DNA of 64,000 nucleotides from Mycobacterium europaeum (GTDB taxonomy: Bacteria > Actinomycetota > Actinomycetes > Mycobacteriales > Mycobacteriaceae), in contig NZ_LQOU01000021.1 in assembly GCF_002102155.1 (NCBI RefSeq), positions 62,001 to 126,000 of the forward strand. Direction: 5' to 3'. The stretch's first letter is position 1. Every line of letters starts with the position of its first letter. The translations under genes and the position numbers were made by a program. The notes under the pieces are model-generated. The model saw nothing but the letters and a program-made list of their open reading frames with translations, had not been told where the DNA came from and did no database searches. Shown here piece by piece: positions 48,297-58,016 of the stretch.

Positions 48297-49178
48297 ATGT
48301 CTGACAACCCGGCCAACGCTGTTCGTACGCGGTCCAATTTCGACGACGTACAGGCGCACTACGACCTCTCGAACGAATTCTTCGCGCTCTTTGTGGATCC
48401 GACCCGCACCTACAGCTGCGCGTATTTCCCCCGCGAGGGCATGACCTTGCACGAAGCGCAGCTCGCCAAGCTCGACCTGACCCTGGACAAGCTCGGGCTC
48501 CAGCCGGGGATGACCCTGCTCGACGTCGGCTGCGGCTGGGGTTCGGGGCTGAAGCGCGCCGTCGAGCGCTACGACGTCAACGTCGTCGGCCTGACTCTGT
48601 CCAGGAATCAACACGCCTATTGCCAGCAGGTGCTCGACGCGATGGACAGCGAGCGGTCACGGCGGGTGCTGCTGCGCGACTGGGCCGAGTTCGACGAACC
48701 GGTGGACCGGATCCTCGTCATCGAAGCGTTGGAGCACTTCGGTTTTCACCGCTACGACGACTTCTTCAAGTTCACCTACGAAGCCCTGCCCGACGACGGC
48801 GTGATGCTGCTGCACTCGATCACCGGGCTGCACGTCAAGCAGGTGATGGAGCGCGGCATCCCGTTGACGATGGAGATGGCGAAATTCATGAGGTTCATCG
48901 TCACCGACATCTTCCCGGGCGGCCGGCTGCCGATGATCGAGACGGTCGAGGAGCACGCGACGAAAGTCGGGTTCAGGGTGACCCGCATCCAGTCCCTGCA
49001 GTCGGACTTCGCCAAGACCCTGGACTTGTGGTCCGAGGCGCTGAAGGCCCACAGGGACGAGGCCGTCGCCATTCAGCCCGAAGCGGTCTACGAGCGCTAC
49101 ATGAAGTACCTGACCGGCTGCGCAAAGGTGTTCCGCATGGGCTATGTCGACTGCAACCAATTCACGCTGGAAAAGTAG
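48297..49178 (+). CDS. mmaA3: MmaA3, methoxy-mycolate O-methyltransferase
   Basis: A 293-residue member of the same family, equal in length to MmaA3. It starts MSDNPANAV, has the SAM loop [10 protein letters not shown], and contains the MmaA3-like stretch ITGLHVKQVMERGIPLTMEM. MmaA3 methylates hydroxymycolate to methoxymycolate. Its presence suggests that the organism can make methoxymycolates. The ATG at 48297 is preceded by GGGGAGGG. A longer upstream frame is not needed. mmaA2, which lies between mmaA1 and mmaA3 in M. tuberculosis, is absent here. Confidence 0.88.
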   Translation: MSDNPANAVRTRSNFDDVQAHYDLSNEFFALFVDPTRTYSCAYFPREGMTLHEAQLAKLDLTLDKLGLQPGMTLLDVGCGWGSGLKRAVERYDVNVVGLTLSRNQHAYCQQVLDAMDSERSRRVLLRDWAEFDEPVDRILVIEALEHFGFHRYDDFFKFTYEALPDDGVMLLHSITGLHVKQVMERGIPLTMEMAKFMRFIVTDIFPGGRLPMIETVEEHATKVGFRVTRIQSLQSDFAKTLDLWSEALKAHRDEAVAIQPEAVYERYMKYLTGCAKVFRMGYVDCNQFTLEK

Positions 49179-49259
49179 AGTTGGGTATCGTTGCCCGTCA
49201 CACCCGAAGTAAGTCCGCTGGATTGCGCAGTGAACTTCATCCAGGAGAACCAGACGAAA

Positions 49260-50156
49260 ATGGCTGATCAACCGGCTAGCCCGACGAAGACGCGGACGGC
49301 TCCCGAGGACATTCAGGCGCACTACGACGTCTCCGACGACTTTTTCGCCCTGTTCCAGGATCCGACCCGGACCTACAGCTGCGCCTACTTCGAGCGTGAC
49401 GACATGACGCTGGAAGAGGCGCAATACGCCAAGGTCGACCTGAACCTGGACAAGCTGGACCTCAAGCCCGGCATGACGCTGCTGGACATCGGCTGCGGCT
49501 GGGGCACCACGATGAAGCGCGCCGTCGAGCGGTTCGACGTCAACGTGATCGGCCTGACGCTGTCCAAGAACCAGCACGCCCGCTGCGAGGAGCTGCTGGC
49601 CTCGATCGACAGCGACCGTTCGCGTGAGGTGCGCCTGCAGAACTGGGAGGACTTCAGCGAACCGGTCGACCGGATCGTGTCGATCGAGGCCTTCGAGCAC
49701 TTCGGGCACGAGAACTACGACGACTTCTTCAAGCGGTGCTACGACATCATGCCCGCCGACGGCCGGATGACCGTCCAGAGCAGCGTGAGCTACCACCCCT
49801 ACGAACTGGCGGCCCGCGGCAAGAAGCTGACCTTCGATACGGCCCGGTTCATCAAGTTCATCGTCACCGAGATCTTCCCGGGCGGCCGCCTGCCGTCGAC
49901 GCAGATGATGGTCGACCACGGCGAGAAGGCCGGTTTCATTGTGCCCGAACCGATTTCGCTTCGTCCGCACTACATCAAGACGCTGCGCATCTGGGGCGAC
50001 AACCTGGAGGCCAATAAGGACAAGGCCATCGAGGTCACCTCCGCAGAGGTCTACAACCGCTACATCAAGTACCTGCGCGGCTGCGAGCACTACTTCACCG
50101 AAGAAATGCTCGACGTCAGCCTGGTGACCTACCTCAAGCCGGGAGCGGCCGCCTAG
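49260..50156 (+). CDS. mmaA4: MmaA4, hydroxymycolate synthase
   Basis: A 298-residue family member that adds a methyl and hydroxyl group at the distal position, the branch point to keto- and methoxymycolates. Family-specific features are [20 protein letters not shown] near the N-terminus, [10 protein letters not shown] for SAM, and the C-terminus [12 protein letters not shown] unique to MmaA4. ATG 49260 with AGGAGAA upstream. It ends in a hairpin that embeds its stop codon. Confidence 0.94.
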   Translation: MADQPASPTKTRTAPEDIQAHYDVSDDFFALFQDPTRTYSCAYFERDDMTLEEAQYAKVDLNLDKLDLKPGMTLLDIGCGWGTTMKRAVERFDVNVIGLTLSKNQHARCEELLASIDSDRSREVRLQNWEDFSEPVDRIVSIEAFEHFGHENYDDFFKRCYDIMPADGRMTVQSSVSYHPYELAARGKKLTFDTARFIKFIVTEIFPGGRLPSTQMMVDHGEKAGFIVPEPISLRPHYIKTLRIWGDNLEANKDKAIEVTSAEVYNRYIKYLRGCEHYFTEEMLDVSLVTYLKPGAAA

Positions 50157-50169
50157 GTTTTCTAGGCGG
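50149..50169 (+). terminator. Hairpin at the end of mmaA4
   Basis: An 8-bp perfect stem, CCGCCTAG/CTAGGCGG, with a 5-nt GTTTT loop spans the mmaA4 stop codon. There is no U run after it, so it would be an I-shaped mycobacterial terminator or a 3'-end stabiliser. Confidence 0.5.
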
Positions 50170-50173
50170 GCTG

Positions 50174-50200
50174 TGTCGGATCGGCGATGCGCCGTTCGTC
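50174..50200 (+). promoter_or_regulatory. Candidate ECF-type promoter of the DGPF/sigma pair
   Basis: TGTCGG (50174-50179) and CGTC (50197-50200) are separated by 17 bp and lie about 57 bp before the DGPF gene start. The form fits ECF sigma promoters, and I recall TGTCGA-type -35 motifs for ECF42. Autoregulation by the downstream sigma factor is therefore plausible. Confidence 0.4.
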
Positions 50201-50256
50201 ACATAGGTAGAGAGTGGAGCGCAGGGCTTCGCTCAAAACCGGAGGTGACGACGACC

Positions 50257-50955
50257 ATGCAATACCTGGCACTGTTGGTGAACGGCGAGCGCGATATGAC
50301 TCCCGACGAGCGGGCGGCCGCGATGACCGCATACCAGAACTTCCACACAAAGGCCGGCCCGGCCATCCGCACCGGCGACGCGCTGCGGCCGGCGGCAACC
50401 GCGGTGCGCATCACCGGGGGGCCCGACGCGCCGGTGGTCACCGACGGCCCCTTCGCCGAAGGCGCCGAGGTGGCGGGCGGCTACTACGTGCTGGAGGCCG
50501 ACAACCTCGACGAGGCGCTGGCGCTCGCTCGCGACATCCCGGCCGCGCAGTTCGGCGCCGTCGAGATCTGGCCGGTGGTCCACTCCATCGAACCGTCCCG
50601 CAAGCTCACCGGCAACGACTGGCTGGCGCTGCTGCTCGAGCCCCCGGCATCGGCGCACACACCCGGAAGCCCGGAATGGGAGGCCGTGGCGGCGCGTCAC
50701 GCCGATCTGCACGCGGCTGCGGGCGACCACATCATCGGCGGGGCCGCGTTGCACGACCGCTCCACCGCCACGACGGTGCGGGTGCGCGACGGCGAGGTCC
50801 TGATCACCGACGGCCCGTACGTGGAAGGCGCCGAGATCGCCACCGGGATCTACTTCCTTGCCGGCGCCGACCGCGACGAGGCCGTCAAGCTGGCGTCGAT
50901 GATCCCCGCGTCCACCGTGCAGCTGCGACAGCTGGCCGGGGTCTCGGGGCTCTAA
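50257..50955 (+). CDS. Tandem YCII/DGPF-domain protein
   Basis: A 232-residue protein of two YCII-related (DGPF) modules. The first (residues 1-110) contains TDGPFAEGAEVAGGYYVLEADNLDEAL, the second (about 120-232) TDGPYVEGAEIATGIYFLAGADRDEAV. DGPF proteins are the usual partners of ECF42 sigma factors, and the next gene encodes one. Their enzymatic role is unknown. The ATG at 50257 follows GGAGGTGA. The pair is not at this location in M. tuberculosis as I recall it. Confidence 0.9.
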   Translation: MQYLALLVNGERDMTPDERAAAMTAYQNFHTKAGPAIRTGDALRPAATAVRITGGPDAPVVTDGPFAEGAEVAGGYYVLEADNLDEALALARDIPAAQFGAVEIWPVVHSIEPSRKLTGNDWLALLLEPPASAHTPGSPEWEAVAARHADLHAAAGDHIIGGAALHDRSTATTVRVRDGEVLITDGPYVEGAEIATGIYFLAGADRDEAVKLASMIPASTVQLRQLAGVSGL

Positions 50956-50965
50956 AGCGCCCGCG

Positions 50966-52183
50966 ATGTCCGACCTGGATGGCGTCTTCCGGCGGGAGTG
51001 GGGGCCCGCCGTCGCCGCGCTCGCGCGGTGGTCCGGCGACCTGACCATCGCCGAGGACGCCGTCCAGGAGGCCTGCGCCGAGGCGCTGCGCAGCTGGAGC
51101 CGCGACGGCGCCCCGGACAATCCCGGCGGCTGGCTGGTGACCGTCGCCCGCAACCGCGCGCGCGATCGCCTGCGCCGCGAATCCGTCCGTCCCGGAAAGG
51201 AAATGGCGGCCGTGATCGACGAAATCCGGGCGCGCACCGACCACACCGACCCGTCTCCGGTTCGCGACGACGAGCTGCGGATGATGTTCACCTGCGCGCA
51301 TCCCGCCCTGGACCGTCAATCGCAACTGGCGCTCACCCTGCGGCTGGTGTCCGGCTTGACCGTCACCGAGATCGCCCGCGCGCTGCTGCAGACCGACGCG
51401 GCGGTCGGCCAGCGAATCACGCGCGCCAAGAACAAGGTTCGGCACGCCAACATCCCGCTGCGGGTGCCGCCCGCCGAGCTGCTGCCCGAACGCACCCCGC
51501 ACGTGCTGGCCTGCGTCTATTCGGTATTCACCGAGGGGTATTGGTCCACCGCCGGCCCGTCGGCGATCCGCGACGAACTGTGCGACGAAGGGATCCGGCT
51601 GGCCGGTGAGCTGTGCGCGCTGATGCCGCAGGCGCCCGAGGCCCACGCGCTGGCCGCCCTGATGCTGCTGCACGATTCGCGGCGGGCCACCCGGGTCGAC
51701 GACGCCGGGGCGCTGGTGCCGCTCGAGGAGCAGGACCGCGGCCGGTGGGACCGCGGCCGCATCGCCCGCGGCCTGGATCGGCTCCGCCGGGCCGAGGGCT
51801 CGACGGGCCCCTACCTGCCGCAGGCGGTGATCGCCGCGTTGCACGCGACGGCGCCGTCCTGGGAAGAGACCGACTGGGTCACCATCTGTGCGGCCTACGA
51901 CCGGCTGCTGCGGCTGACCGACTCGCCGGTCGTGCGCGCCAACCGCGCCCTGGCGGTCGGTTTCCGCGACGGTCCCGACGCCGGCCTCGCCGCCCTGGAC
52001 GAGGTGGCGCACGACCCGCGGTTGGGCCGCTCGAATCTGGTCGCGACGGTACGCGCCGACCTGCTTCGGCGCGCCGGTAGGCCGACCGACGCCGTCACCT
52101 GGTACCGAGAAGCGCTGGACGCCAACGGTTCCGAGCCGGGACGCGAGTTCCTGCGGCGTCGCATCACGGAGTGCGGCGGGTAG
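50966..52183 (+). CDS. ECF42-type sigma factor with C-terminal extension
   Basis: A 405-residue extracytoplasmic-function sigma factor. Region 2 covers about residues 10-75 (LTIAEDAVQEACAEALRSW, GGWLVTVARNRARDRLRRE) and region 4 about 105-165 (LTLRLVSGLTVTEIARALLQTDAAVGQRITRAK). The remaining 240 residues are a helical extension with a TPR-like end (YFREAL-type WYREALDANGSEPGREF), as in ECF42, where it controls activity in place of an anti-sigma factor. It lies 10 nt after the DGPF gene. Confidence 0.9.
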   Translation: MSDLDGVFRREWGPAVAALARWSGDLTIAEDAVQEACAEALRSWSRDGAPDNPGGWLVTVARNRARDRLRRESVRPGKEMAAVIDEIRARTDHTDPSPVRDDELRMMFTCAHPALDRQSQLALTLRLVSGLTVTEIARALLQTDAAVGQRITRAKNKVRHANIPLRVPPAELLPERTPHVLACVYSVFTEGYWSTAGPSAIRDELCDEGIRLAGELCALMPQAPEAHALAALMLLHDSRRATRVDDAGALVPLEEQDRGRWDRGRIARGLDRLRRAEGSTGPYLPQAVIAALHATAPSWEETDWVTICAAYDRLLRLTDSPVVRANRALAVGFRDGPDAGLAALDEVAHDPRLGRSNLVATVRADLLRRAGRPTDAVTWYREALDANGSEPGREFLRRRITECGG

Positions 52184-52190
52184 CCCGCCG
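52174..52190. terminator. Hairpin between convergent sigma-factor gene and rplA
   Basis: CGGCGGG/CCCGCCG with the loop TAG, which is the sigma-gene stop codon, forms a 7-bp stem 6 nt from the end of rplA. There is no T tract on either side. It may act as a weak bidirectional terminator. Confidence 0.4.
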
Positions 52191-52195
52191 ACTGC

Positions 52196-52903
52196 CTAGG
52201 CCTCCGCGAAGTTGCGGGTGACCGACGGGTCCACCGGGATGCCCGGGCCCGTGGTGGTCGACACGGTGATCTTCTTCAGGTACCGGCCCTTGGAGGCGGA
52301 CGGCTTGAGCCGCAACACCTCGTCGAGCGCCGCGCCGTAGTTCTCCGCGAGCGCCTTCTCGTCGAAGGACGCCTTGCCGATGACGAAGTGCAGGTTGGCC
52401 TGCTTGTCGATGCGGAAGTTGATCTTGCCGCCCTTGATGTCGGCCACGGCCTTGGCGACGTCGGGGGTGACGGTGCCCGTCTTCGGGTTGGGCATCAGGC
52501 CGCGCGGACCGAGCACGCGGGCGATGCGGCCGACCTTGGCCATCTGGTCGGGCGTGGCGATCGCGGCGTCGAAGTCCAGAAAGCCGCCCTGGATCTTTTC
52601 GATCAGGTCGTCGCTGCCGACGATGTCGGCGCCGGCGGCCTGCGCCTGCTCGGCCTTGTCGCCGACCGCGAACACCGCGACGCGGGCGGTCTTGCCGGTG
52701 CCGTGCGGCAGGTTGACCGTGCCGCGGACCATCTGGTCCGCCTTGCGCGGGTCGACACCGAGCCGGATCGCCACCTCGACCGTCGCGTCCTGCTTGGCCG
52801 ACGCGGTCTCCTTGGCGAGCTTGGCCGCCTCCAGGGGGCTGTACAGGTTGTTGCGGTCCACCTTCTCGGCGGCGGCGCGATATGCCTTGCTGTTCTTGCT
52901 CAT
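52196..52903 (-). CDS. rplA: 50S ribosomal protein L1
   Basis: A 235-residue protein of the L1 stalk, involved in E-site tRNA release and often in autoregulation. The family motif [21 protein letters not shown] is present. I chose ATG 52903 ([13 protein letters not shown]), the mycobacterial start; four codons upstream an alternative Met exists. It follows rplK by 70 nt. Confidence 0.97.
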   Translation of the reverse strand: MSKNSKAYRAAAEKVDRNNLYSPLEAAKLAKETASAKQDATVEVAIRLGVDPRKADQMVRGTVNLPHGTGKTARVAVFAVGDKAEQAQAAGADIVGSDDLIEKIQGGFLDFDAAIATPDQMAKVGRIARVLGPRGLMPNPKTGTVTPDVAKAVADIKGGKINFRIDKQANLHFVIGKASFDEKALAENYGAALDEVLRLKPSASKGRYLKKITVSTTTGPGIPVDPSVTRNFAEA

Positions 52904-52973
52904 TGATTCATCCAATCGGGTGTTGGGTCGTGGTTAAGCAGCGGGCCGAAGCTGGCCCTCCCACGGGGTCGAA

Positions 52974-53402
52974 CTATTCGACGGTGATCCCCATCGACCG
53001 GGCGGTGCCGGCGATGATCTTGGCGGCCGCGTCGATGTCGTTGGCGTTGAGATCGGTCTTCTTCGTCTCGGCGATCTCCCGAACCTGGTCCCAGGTCACC
53101 TTGGCGACCTTGGTCTTGTGCGGCTCGGCCGAACCCTTGCCCACGCCGGCGGCCTTGAGCAGCAGCTTGGCCGCGGGCGGCGTCTTGAGCGCGAAAGTGA
53201 AGCTGCGGTCCTCGTAGACCGTGATCTCCACCGGGATGACCTGACCGCGCTGGTTCTCCGTGGCCGCGTTGTAGGCCTTGCAGAACTCCATGATGTTGAC
53301 GCCGTGCTGGCCGAGCGCGGGTCCGACCGGCGGCGCAGGGTTGGCCTGCCCCGCCACGATCTGCAGCTTGATCAGCCCAACGACTTTCTTCTTCGGGGCC
53401 AT
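52974..53402 (-). CDS. rplK: 50S ribosomal protein L11
   Basis: A 142-residue protein of the GTPase-associated centre that binds 23S rRNA and is needed for stringent-factor activation. The N-terminal Pro-rich motif [21 protein letters not shown] (here [11 protein letters not shown]) is intact. The C-terminal rRNA-binding domain ends in [19 protein letters not shown]. It follows nusG by 43 nt. Confidence 0.97.
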   Translation of the reverse strand: MAPKKKVVGLIKLQIVAGQANPAPPVGPALGQHGVNIMEFCKAYNAATENQRGQVIPVEITVYEDRSFTFALKTPPAAKLLLKAAGVGKGSAEPHKTKVAKVTWDQVREIAETKKTDLNANDIDAAAKIIAGTARSMGITVE

Positions 53403-53445
53403 GAGATGTTGGTGTTCCTTCCTGAACTGGGCGTAGCTGCCCGAG

Positions 53446-54213
<768 letters not shown>

Positions 54214-54224
54214 CTATCTGTCGC

Positions 54225-54671
54225 TCAGCCGAACACCAGCAGCACAAGCTTGGTGAGGCCGAAATCCGCGAGGCCGACCAGCGCCACCATGAAGGCCAGG
54301 AACGCCAGCACCACCGTGGTGTAGGTGAGCATCTGCTTGCGGTTGGGCCAGATGACCTTCCGCATCTCCGCAACCACCTGCTTGAGGTAGTTGTAGACGA
54401 AGACGAACGGATTGGCCGACCGGTCCCCGGGCTTCTTCGGCTTTTTGGCCTTCTTGGCCTTGGCGCCCTTGTCCTCCTTGGCGGCCTCGGCCTCGTCCAC
54501 CGACTCTACGTCGACGTCCTCGCCGGCCTCGGCCGCTCGCTGGCGGGATCGTTTGCCTGTGGGGCGCTGCGGCCGCGTCACCACAGCGGTCCGGCCGCCA
54601 CTCGCGCGGTCGTCCTCCCTGTCAGCGACGTCGCTTGTGGCGTCGTTGGCAGCATCGCCTTCGTCGCTCAC
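54225..54671 (-). CDS. secE: Preprotein translocase subunit SecE
   Basis: A 148-residue protein. A long charged, low-complexity N-terminus (about 85 residues, with [12 protein letters not shown]) precedes the conserved SecE core [25 protein letters not shown] and one membrane helix ([20 protein letters not shown]). I chose the second of two adjacent GTG codons (54671), at 6 nt from AAGGAG. The next gene upstream is tRNA-Trp, as in M. tuberculosis. Confidence 0.94.
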   Translation of the reverse strand: MSDEGDAANDATSDVADREDDRASGGRTAVVTRPQRPTGKRSRQRAAEAGEDVDVESVDEAEAAKEDKGAKAKKAKKPKKPGDRSANPFVFVYNYLKQVVAEMRKVIWPNRKQMLTYTTVVLAFLAFMVALVGLADFGLTKLVLLVFG

Positions 54672-54764
54672 CACATGCTCCTTAGTTTTGCTAGTATCCC
54701 GCGGGCCGTCCCGGGTGTGATGGCCACCATTCCAGTGTCCACCATGGCACGGCTTCGTGTTCAG

Positions 54765-54837
<73 letters not shown>

Positions 54838-54986
54838 TCGCGGTTGGCAGGCCAACCTGCGCTTACCTACCGGGGCTTACATGACACGCGCGCTCCCCGT
54901 TCTTTCGACTCACGGAAAGCGCGCTGATGCTGGGAAAACCCCGACGTCCGAGTGTACTCGATTCCCCTCAAACCCAGGAAATCCGA

Positions 54987-55487
54987 TTACGCCGTCCGGA
55001 CGACCTGGCCGGATTCCGAGTCCCAGCGCAGGTTCTCCGACTGGTCGGCGTACTGGCTCATCAGCGTGGTGTAGGCCTCCAAGACCAGCTCACCCTGATC
55101 ATTGGTGCAGATGTTCTTGGTGACGACGATGTCGGCCCCGAACCGCTCGTCCACCGACAAGATGTCCATCCGGGCCCACAGCTTGTCGCCGGCCTTGATC
55201 GGCTTGGCGAACACGAACCGCTGGTCGACCTGGACGATCACCAGGGTCTCCATGCCGATGTCGACGTGCCGGAAGAAATCGAGTTGGACCAGCTTGGCGA
55301 AGATGGTCGCGAAGGTCAGCGGCGCCAGGATCGCGTCGTGGCCGAGTTCGGCGGCCGCGTCTTCGTCGTAGTGGGCCGGGTGGCGGTCCTTCACGGATTG
55401 CGCGAACTGGCGGAGTTGTTCCCGCCCCACGACGAAGTAGTCCGGGTAGCGCCAGATCATCCCGCGGATGTCGGTCTTGAGAGCCAT
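54987..55487 (-). CDS. hadC: HadC, (3R)-hydroxyacyl-ACP dehydratase subunit
   Basis: A 166-residue hot-dog-fold subunit. HadC pairs with HadB to form the HadBC dehydratase of FAS-II, which acts on long meromycolic intermediates. Conserved stretches are IWRYPDYFVVGREQLRQFA and AILAPLTFATIF. Like HadA, it lacks the catalytic Asp/His pair, which HadB supplies. It follows hadB by 14 nt and ends the hadA-hadB-hadC operon. Confidence 0.95.
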   Translation of the reverse strand: MALKTDIRGMIWRYPDYFVVGREQLRQFAQSVKDRHPAHYDEDAAAELGHDAILAPLTFATIFAKLVQLDFFRHVDIGMETLVIVQVDQRFVFAKPIKAGDKLWARMDILSVDERFGADIVVTKNICTNDQGELVLEAYTTLMSQYADQSENLRWDSESGQVVRTA

Positions 55488-55501
55488 TAACCAGGCCCGC
55501 C

Positions 55502-55930
55502 CTACGCGAGCGTTGCGGACGCGATCGCCCTGCCGAAGATCTTCTTGCCGCCGGTGGTTGCCGTCAACGCGATGGTCACGGACTTGGTCTCCGGGTCGAC
55601 CGACTTCACCCGGCCGTTGAAGACGAGCTCGGCGCCCTTGCCGTCGTTGGGCACCGGCACCACTGCGGTGAACCGCACGTTGTACTCGGTGACCGCGCCG
55701 GGGTCACCGATCCACGCGGTGACATAGCCGCCGCCGATGCCCATGGTGAGCATGCCGTGCGCGATCGCGGTGTCCAGCCCGACGACCTTGGCCATTTCGT
55801 CGTCCCAGTGAATCGGGTTCAGGTCGCCCGAGACGCCCGCGTAGTTAACCAGATCCTGACGGGTCAGCGGGTAGGTCCGCTCGGGGAGCTGGTCACCCAC
55901 CTTCACGGAGCTGAACTCACGCAGTGGCAT
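55502..55930 (-). CDS. hadB: HadB, catalytic (3R)-hydroxyacyl-ACP dehydratase subunit
   Basis: A 142-residue hydratase-2-type hot-dog protein with catalytic Asp36 and His41 in YAGVSGDLNPIHWDDE. It forms HadAB for shorter and HadBC for longer acyl chains in mycolic-acid elongation. ATG 55930 gives MPLREFSSVKVGDQ, the family start, and overlaps the hadA 3' end by 14 nt. Confidence 0.96.
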   Translation of the reverse strand: MPLREFSSVKVGDQLPERTYPLTRQDLVNYAGVSGDLNPIHWDDEMAKVVGLDTAIAHGMLTMGIGGGYVTAWIGDPGAVTEYNVRFTAVVPVPNDGKGAELVFNGRVKSVDPETKSVTIALTATTGGKKIFGRAIASATLA

Positions 55931-56396
55931 TAGAAAATCCCTCTTCTCCATCATCACCGGCACGGCCCGCCAGGGTCGTGTAGGTCTCCTGCACGACGTC
56001 ACCGGCCTCGTTGGTGATGACGTTCTTGGTCACGATGATCTGGGTGCCGTGCGACACCCGCACCGAATCCACGTAGACGTCGCAGTACAGCTTGTCGCCG
56101 GCCACGATCGGCGCGCTGAATATCAGCACCTGGTCGACCTGAACGATCTGCGCGTCCTTGACGGCAACATTCGCGTGTTCGAAGAACGCGGTCTGCGCCT
56201 TGTAACCGAACACGCAGATGAACGTCAGCGGCGCGAGCAGTCCGCCGTAGCCGAGCTCTGCCGCCGCCTTCTCCTCCATGAACGCGGCGTCGTCGTTCTG
56301 CACGGCGACAGCATGCTCGCGGATCTTCTCGCGCTCCACGACGTAATGGTCGGGATAGCGGTAGTGCATCCCGACGATGCTTTCGGATAACGGCAC
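55917..56396 (-). CDS. hadA: HadA, (3R)-hydroxyacyl-ACP dehydratase subunit
   Basis: A 159-residue hot-dog protein, partner of HadB in FAS-II. It resembles HadC (HYRYPDHYVVEREKIREHA, GLLAPLTFICVFGYKAQ). Cys61, a residue changed in thiacetazone/isoxyl resistance, appears to be conserved in the FICVFGYK stretch. First gene of hadA-hadB-hadC, 47 nt after rpmG. Confidence 0.95.
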   Translation of the reverse strand: MPLSESIVGMHYRYPDHYVVEREKIREHAVAVQNDDAAFMEEKAAAELGYGGLLAPLTFICVFGYKAQTAFFEHANVAVKDAQIVQVDQVLIFSAPIVAGDKLYCDVYVDSVRVSHGTQIIVTKNVITNEAGDVVQETYTTLAGRAGDDGEEGFSNATA

Positions 56397-56443
56397 GGCT
56401 GAAATCTACCTAGTCGGTCTGAGAAGACGGTCGCCGGGCGCGG

Positions 56444-56611
56444 CTAGCGTGTCTCTCGGTGCGCCTGGTGCTTGCCGCAGTTCGGGCAGAACTTCTTCAG
56501 CTCCATGCGGTCCGGGTCGTTCCGGCGGTTTTTCTTGGTGATGTAGTTACGGTGCTTGCACACCTCGCATGCCAAAGTGATCTTCGGCCGCACGTCGGTA
56601 CTGGAAGCCAT
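56444..56611 (-). CDS. rpmG: 50S ribosomal protein L33 (zinc-binding form)
   Basis: A 55-residue protein: [20 protein letters not shown] at the start and [17 protein letters not shown] at the end. Two CxxC pairs (Cys15/18 and Cys42/45) make this the zinc-containing C+ paralogue, equivalent to RpmG2 (Rv0634B). It precedes hadA, as in M. tuberculosis. Small enough to be missed by length cut-offs. Confidence 0.96.
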   Translation of the reverse strand: MASSTDVRPKITLACEVCKHRNYITKKNRRNDPDRMELKKFCPNCGKHQAHRETR

Positions 56612-56657
56612 GACGGTTCTCTCTCAAATCTCTCAAGGTGTGCACTGTGTTGTGTTG

Positions 56658-56731
<74 letters not shown>

Positions 56732-56783
56732 TCTGCCCGCCCCCATCGGGGTCGGGGCCGCCACGCCTGCTCGGCGTCCGCCG

Positions 56784-56856
56784 AGCCCCCTAACGGAATC
56801 GAACCGTTGACCTTTTCCTTACCATGGAAACGCTCTACCGACTGAGCTAAGGGGGC
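56784..56856 (-). tRNA. thrT: tRNA-Thr (GGT)
   Basis: A 73-nt cloverleaf. The acceptor GCCCCCT pairs with AGGGGGC, the anticodon loop is ATGGTAA, and the T-arm carries GGTTCGATTCC. It lies 52 nt from tRNA-Met on the same strand, the usual mycobacterial pair before rpmG. Confidence 0.95.
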
Positions 56857-56931
56857 CGTTCACCCGAATCGGCAGTGCCGCGGGCCTAAAAGAGGGTACA
56901 ACCTGGCTCGCAGCCGGACCAAACCACGGCC

Positions 56932-57141
56932 TCAGGGGCCGCTGTCGCCGCCTCGGTGGGGCTGCCACGCGCTGAGGTCGCTGAACTCGTCGTACTCCTC
57001 GGCGGGTTCGTCGGCCTCGGCTTCGGTGAGCAGGGTGCGCAACGCGAGGTTGACGGCCTCGCGGGCATCGGCGAGATGGAAGCGGCGTATCGCCTCGTCA
57101 ATCAGATCGACGTCGATCTCGATTTCGACCTTCCGGATCAT
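56932..57141 (-). CDS. Orphan VapB-type antitoxin
   Basis: A 69-residue protein: an N-terminal ribbon-helix-helix-like segment (MIRKVEIEIDVDLIDEAIRRF, DAREAVNLALRTLL) followed by an acidic tail (TEAEADEPAEEYDEFSDL). This is the pattern of VapB antitoxins of the DUF2191 kind. No VapC (PIN-domain) gene is next to it: the tRNA-Thr gene lies downstream and glyoxalase II is divergent. It may be a stand-alone regulator or the remainder of a lost pair. Confidence 0.78.
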   Translation of the reverse strand: MIRKVEIEIDVDLIDEAIRRFHLADAREAVNLALRTLLTEAEADEPAEEYDEFSDLSAWQPHRGGDSGP

Positions 57142-57240
57142 GCGGCAACCATACCCACTGAATACAACGTCAATCGTTGCTCGCAGGCGGTTTTGCGGCG
57201 GCGCTGCCGGGCCCGGACGGGCACGCCCTAGGCTGGTCAC

Positions 57241-57954
57241 GTGTCAGACGAACGGCTCTACTTTCGTCAACTGCTCGCCGGCCGCGACTTCGCCGCCGGC
57301 GACATGTTCGCGACCCAGATGCGCAACTTCGCCTACCTGATCGGGGACCGCCAGACGGGCGACTGCGTGGTGGTCGACCCGGCGTACGCGGCGGGCGACC
57401 TGCTCGACACGCTCGAGGCCGACGGCATGCAGCTGTCCGGGGTGCTGGTCACCCATCACCATCCCGACCATGTGGGCGGATCGATGATGGGCTTCTCCCT
57501 GCAGGGCCTGGCCGAGCTACTGGAGCGGAAAGCCGTGCCGGTACACGTCAATACCCATGAGGCGCAATGGGTTTCGCGAGTCACCGGCATCAGCATGGGC
57601 GACCTGACCGCCCATGAGAACCACGACAAGGTCAGCATCGGCGATATCGAGATCGAGTTGCTTCACACCCCCGGCCACACCCCGGGCAGCCAATGCTTCC
57701 TGCTCGACGGCCGCCTGGTGGCCGGTGACACGTTGTTCCTGGAGGGCTGCGGCCGGACCGATTTTCCCGGCGGGGACTCCGACGAGATGTACCGCAGCCT
57801 GCGGCAACTGGCGACGCTGCCCGGCGACCCGACCGTTTTTCCCGGGCACTGGTATTCGGTGCAGCCGAGCGCGTCGCTGTCGGAAGTCAAACGCTCCAAC
57901 TACGTATACCGGGCCACCGACCTCGCCCAGTGGCGCATGCTGATGGGCGGCTGA
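57241..57954 (+). CDS. Glyoxalase II-like metallo-hydrolase
   Basis: A 237-residue metallo-beta-lactamase-fold protein, equal in length to Rv0634c. The metal motif THHHPDH lies at residues 71-77, and further ligands are in LHTPGHTPGS and LVAGDTLF. The FPGHW segment near the C-terminus fits the hydroxyacylglutathione-hydrolase type. As mycobacteria use mycothiol, the physiological thioester is probably mycothiol-based. The GTG start is at 57241. Confidence 0.88.
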   Translation: MSDERLYFRQLLAGRDFAAGDMFATQMRNFAYLIGDRQTGDCVVVDPAYAAGDLLDTLEADGMQLSGVLVTHHHPDHVGGSMMGFSLQGLAELLERKAVPVHVNTHEAQWVSRVTGISMGDLTAHENHDKVSIGDIEIELLHTPGHTPGSQCFLLDGRLVAGDTLFLEGCGRTDFPGGDSDEMYRSLRQLATLPGDPTVFPGHWYSVQPSASLSEVKRSNYVYRATDLAQWRMLMGG

Positions 57955-58016
57955 GGCGATCCCTCGACCACGCCGAATCGGCGACCGGGCTGTGATATAA
58001 GCGGAGGGTGGATTCC

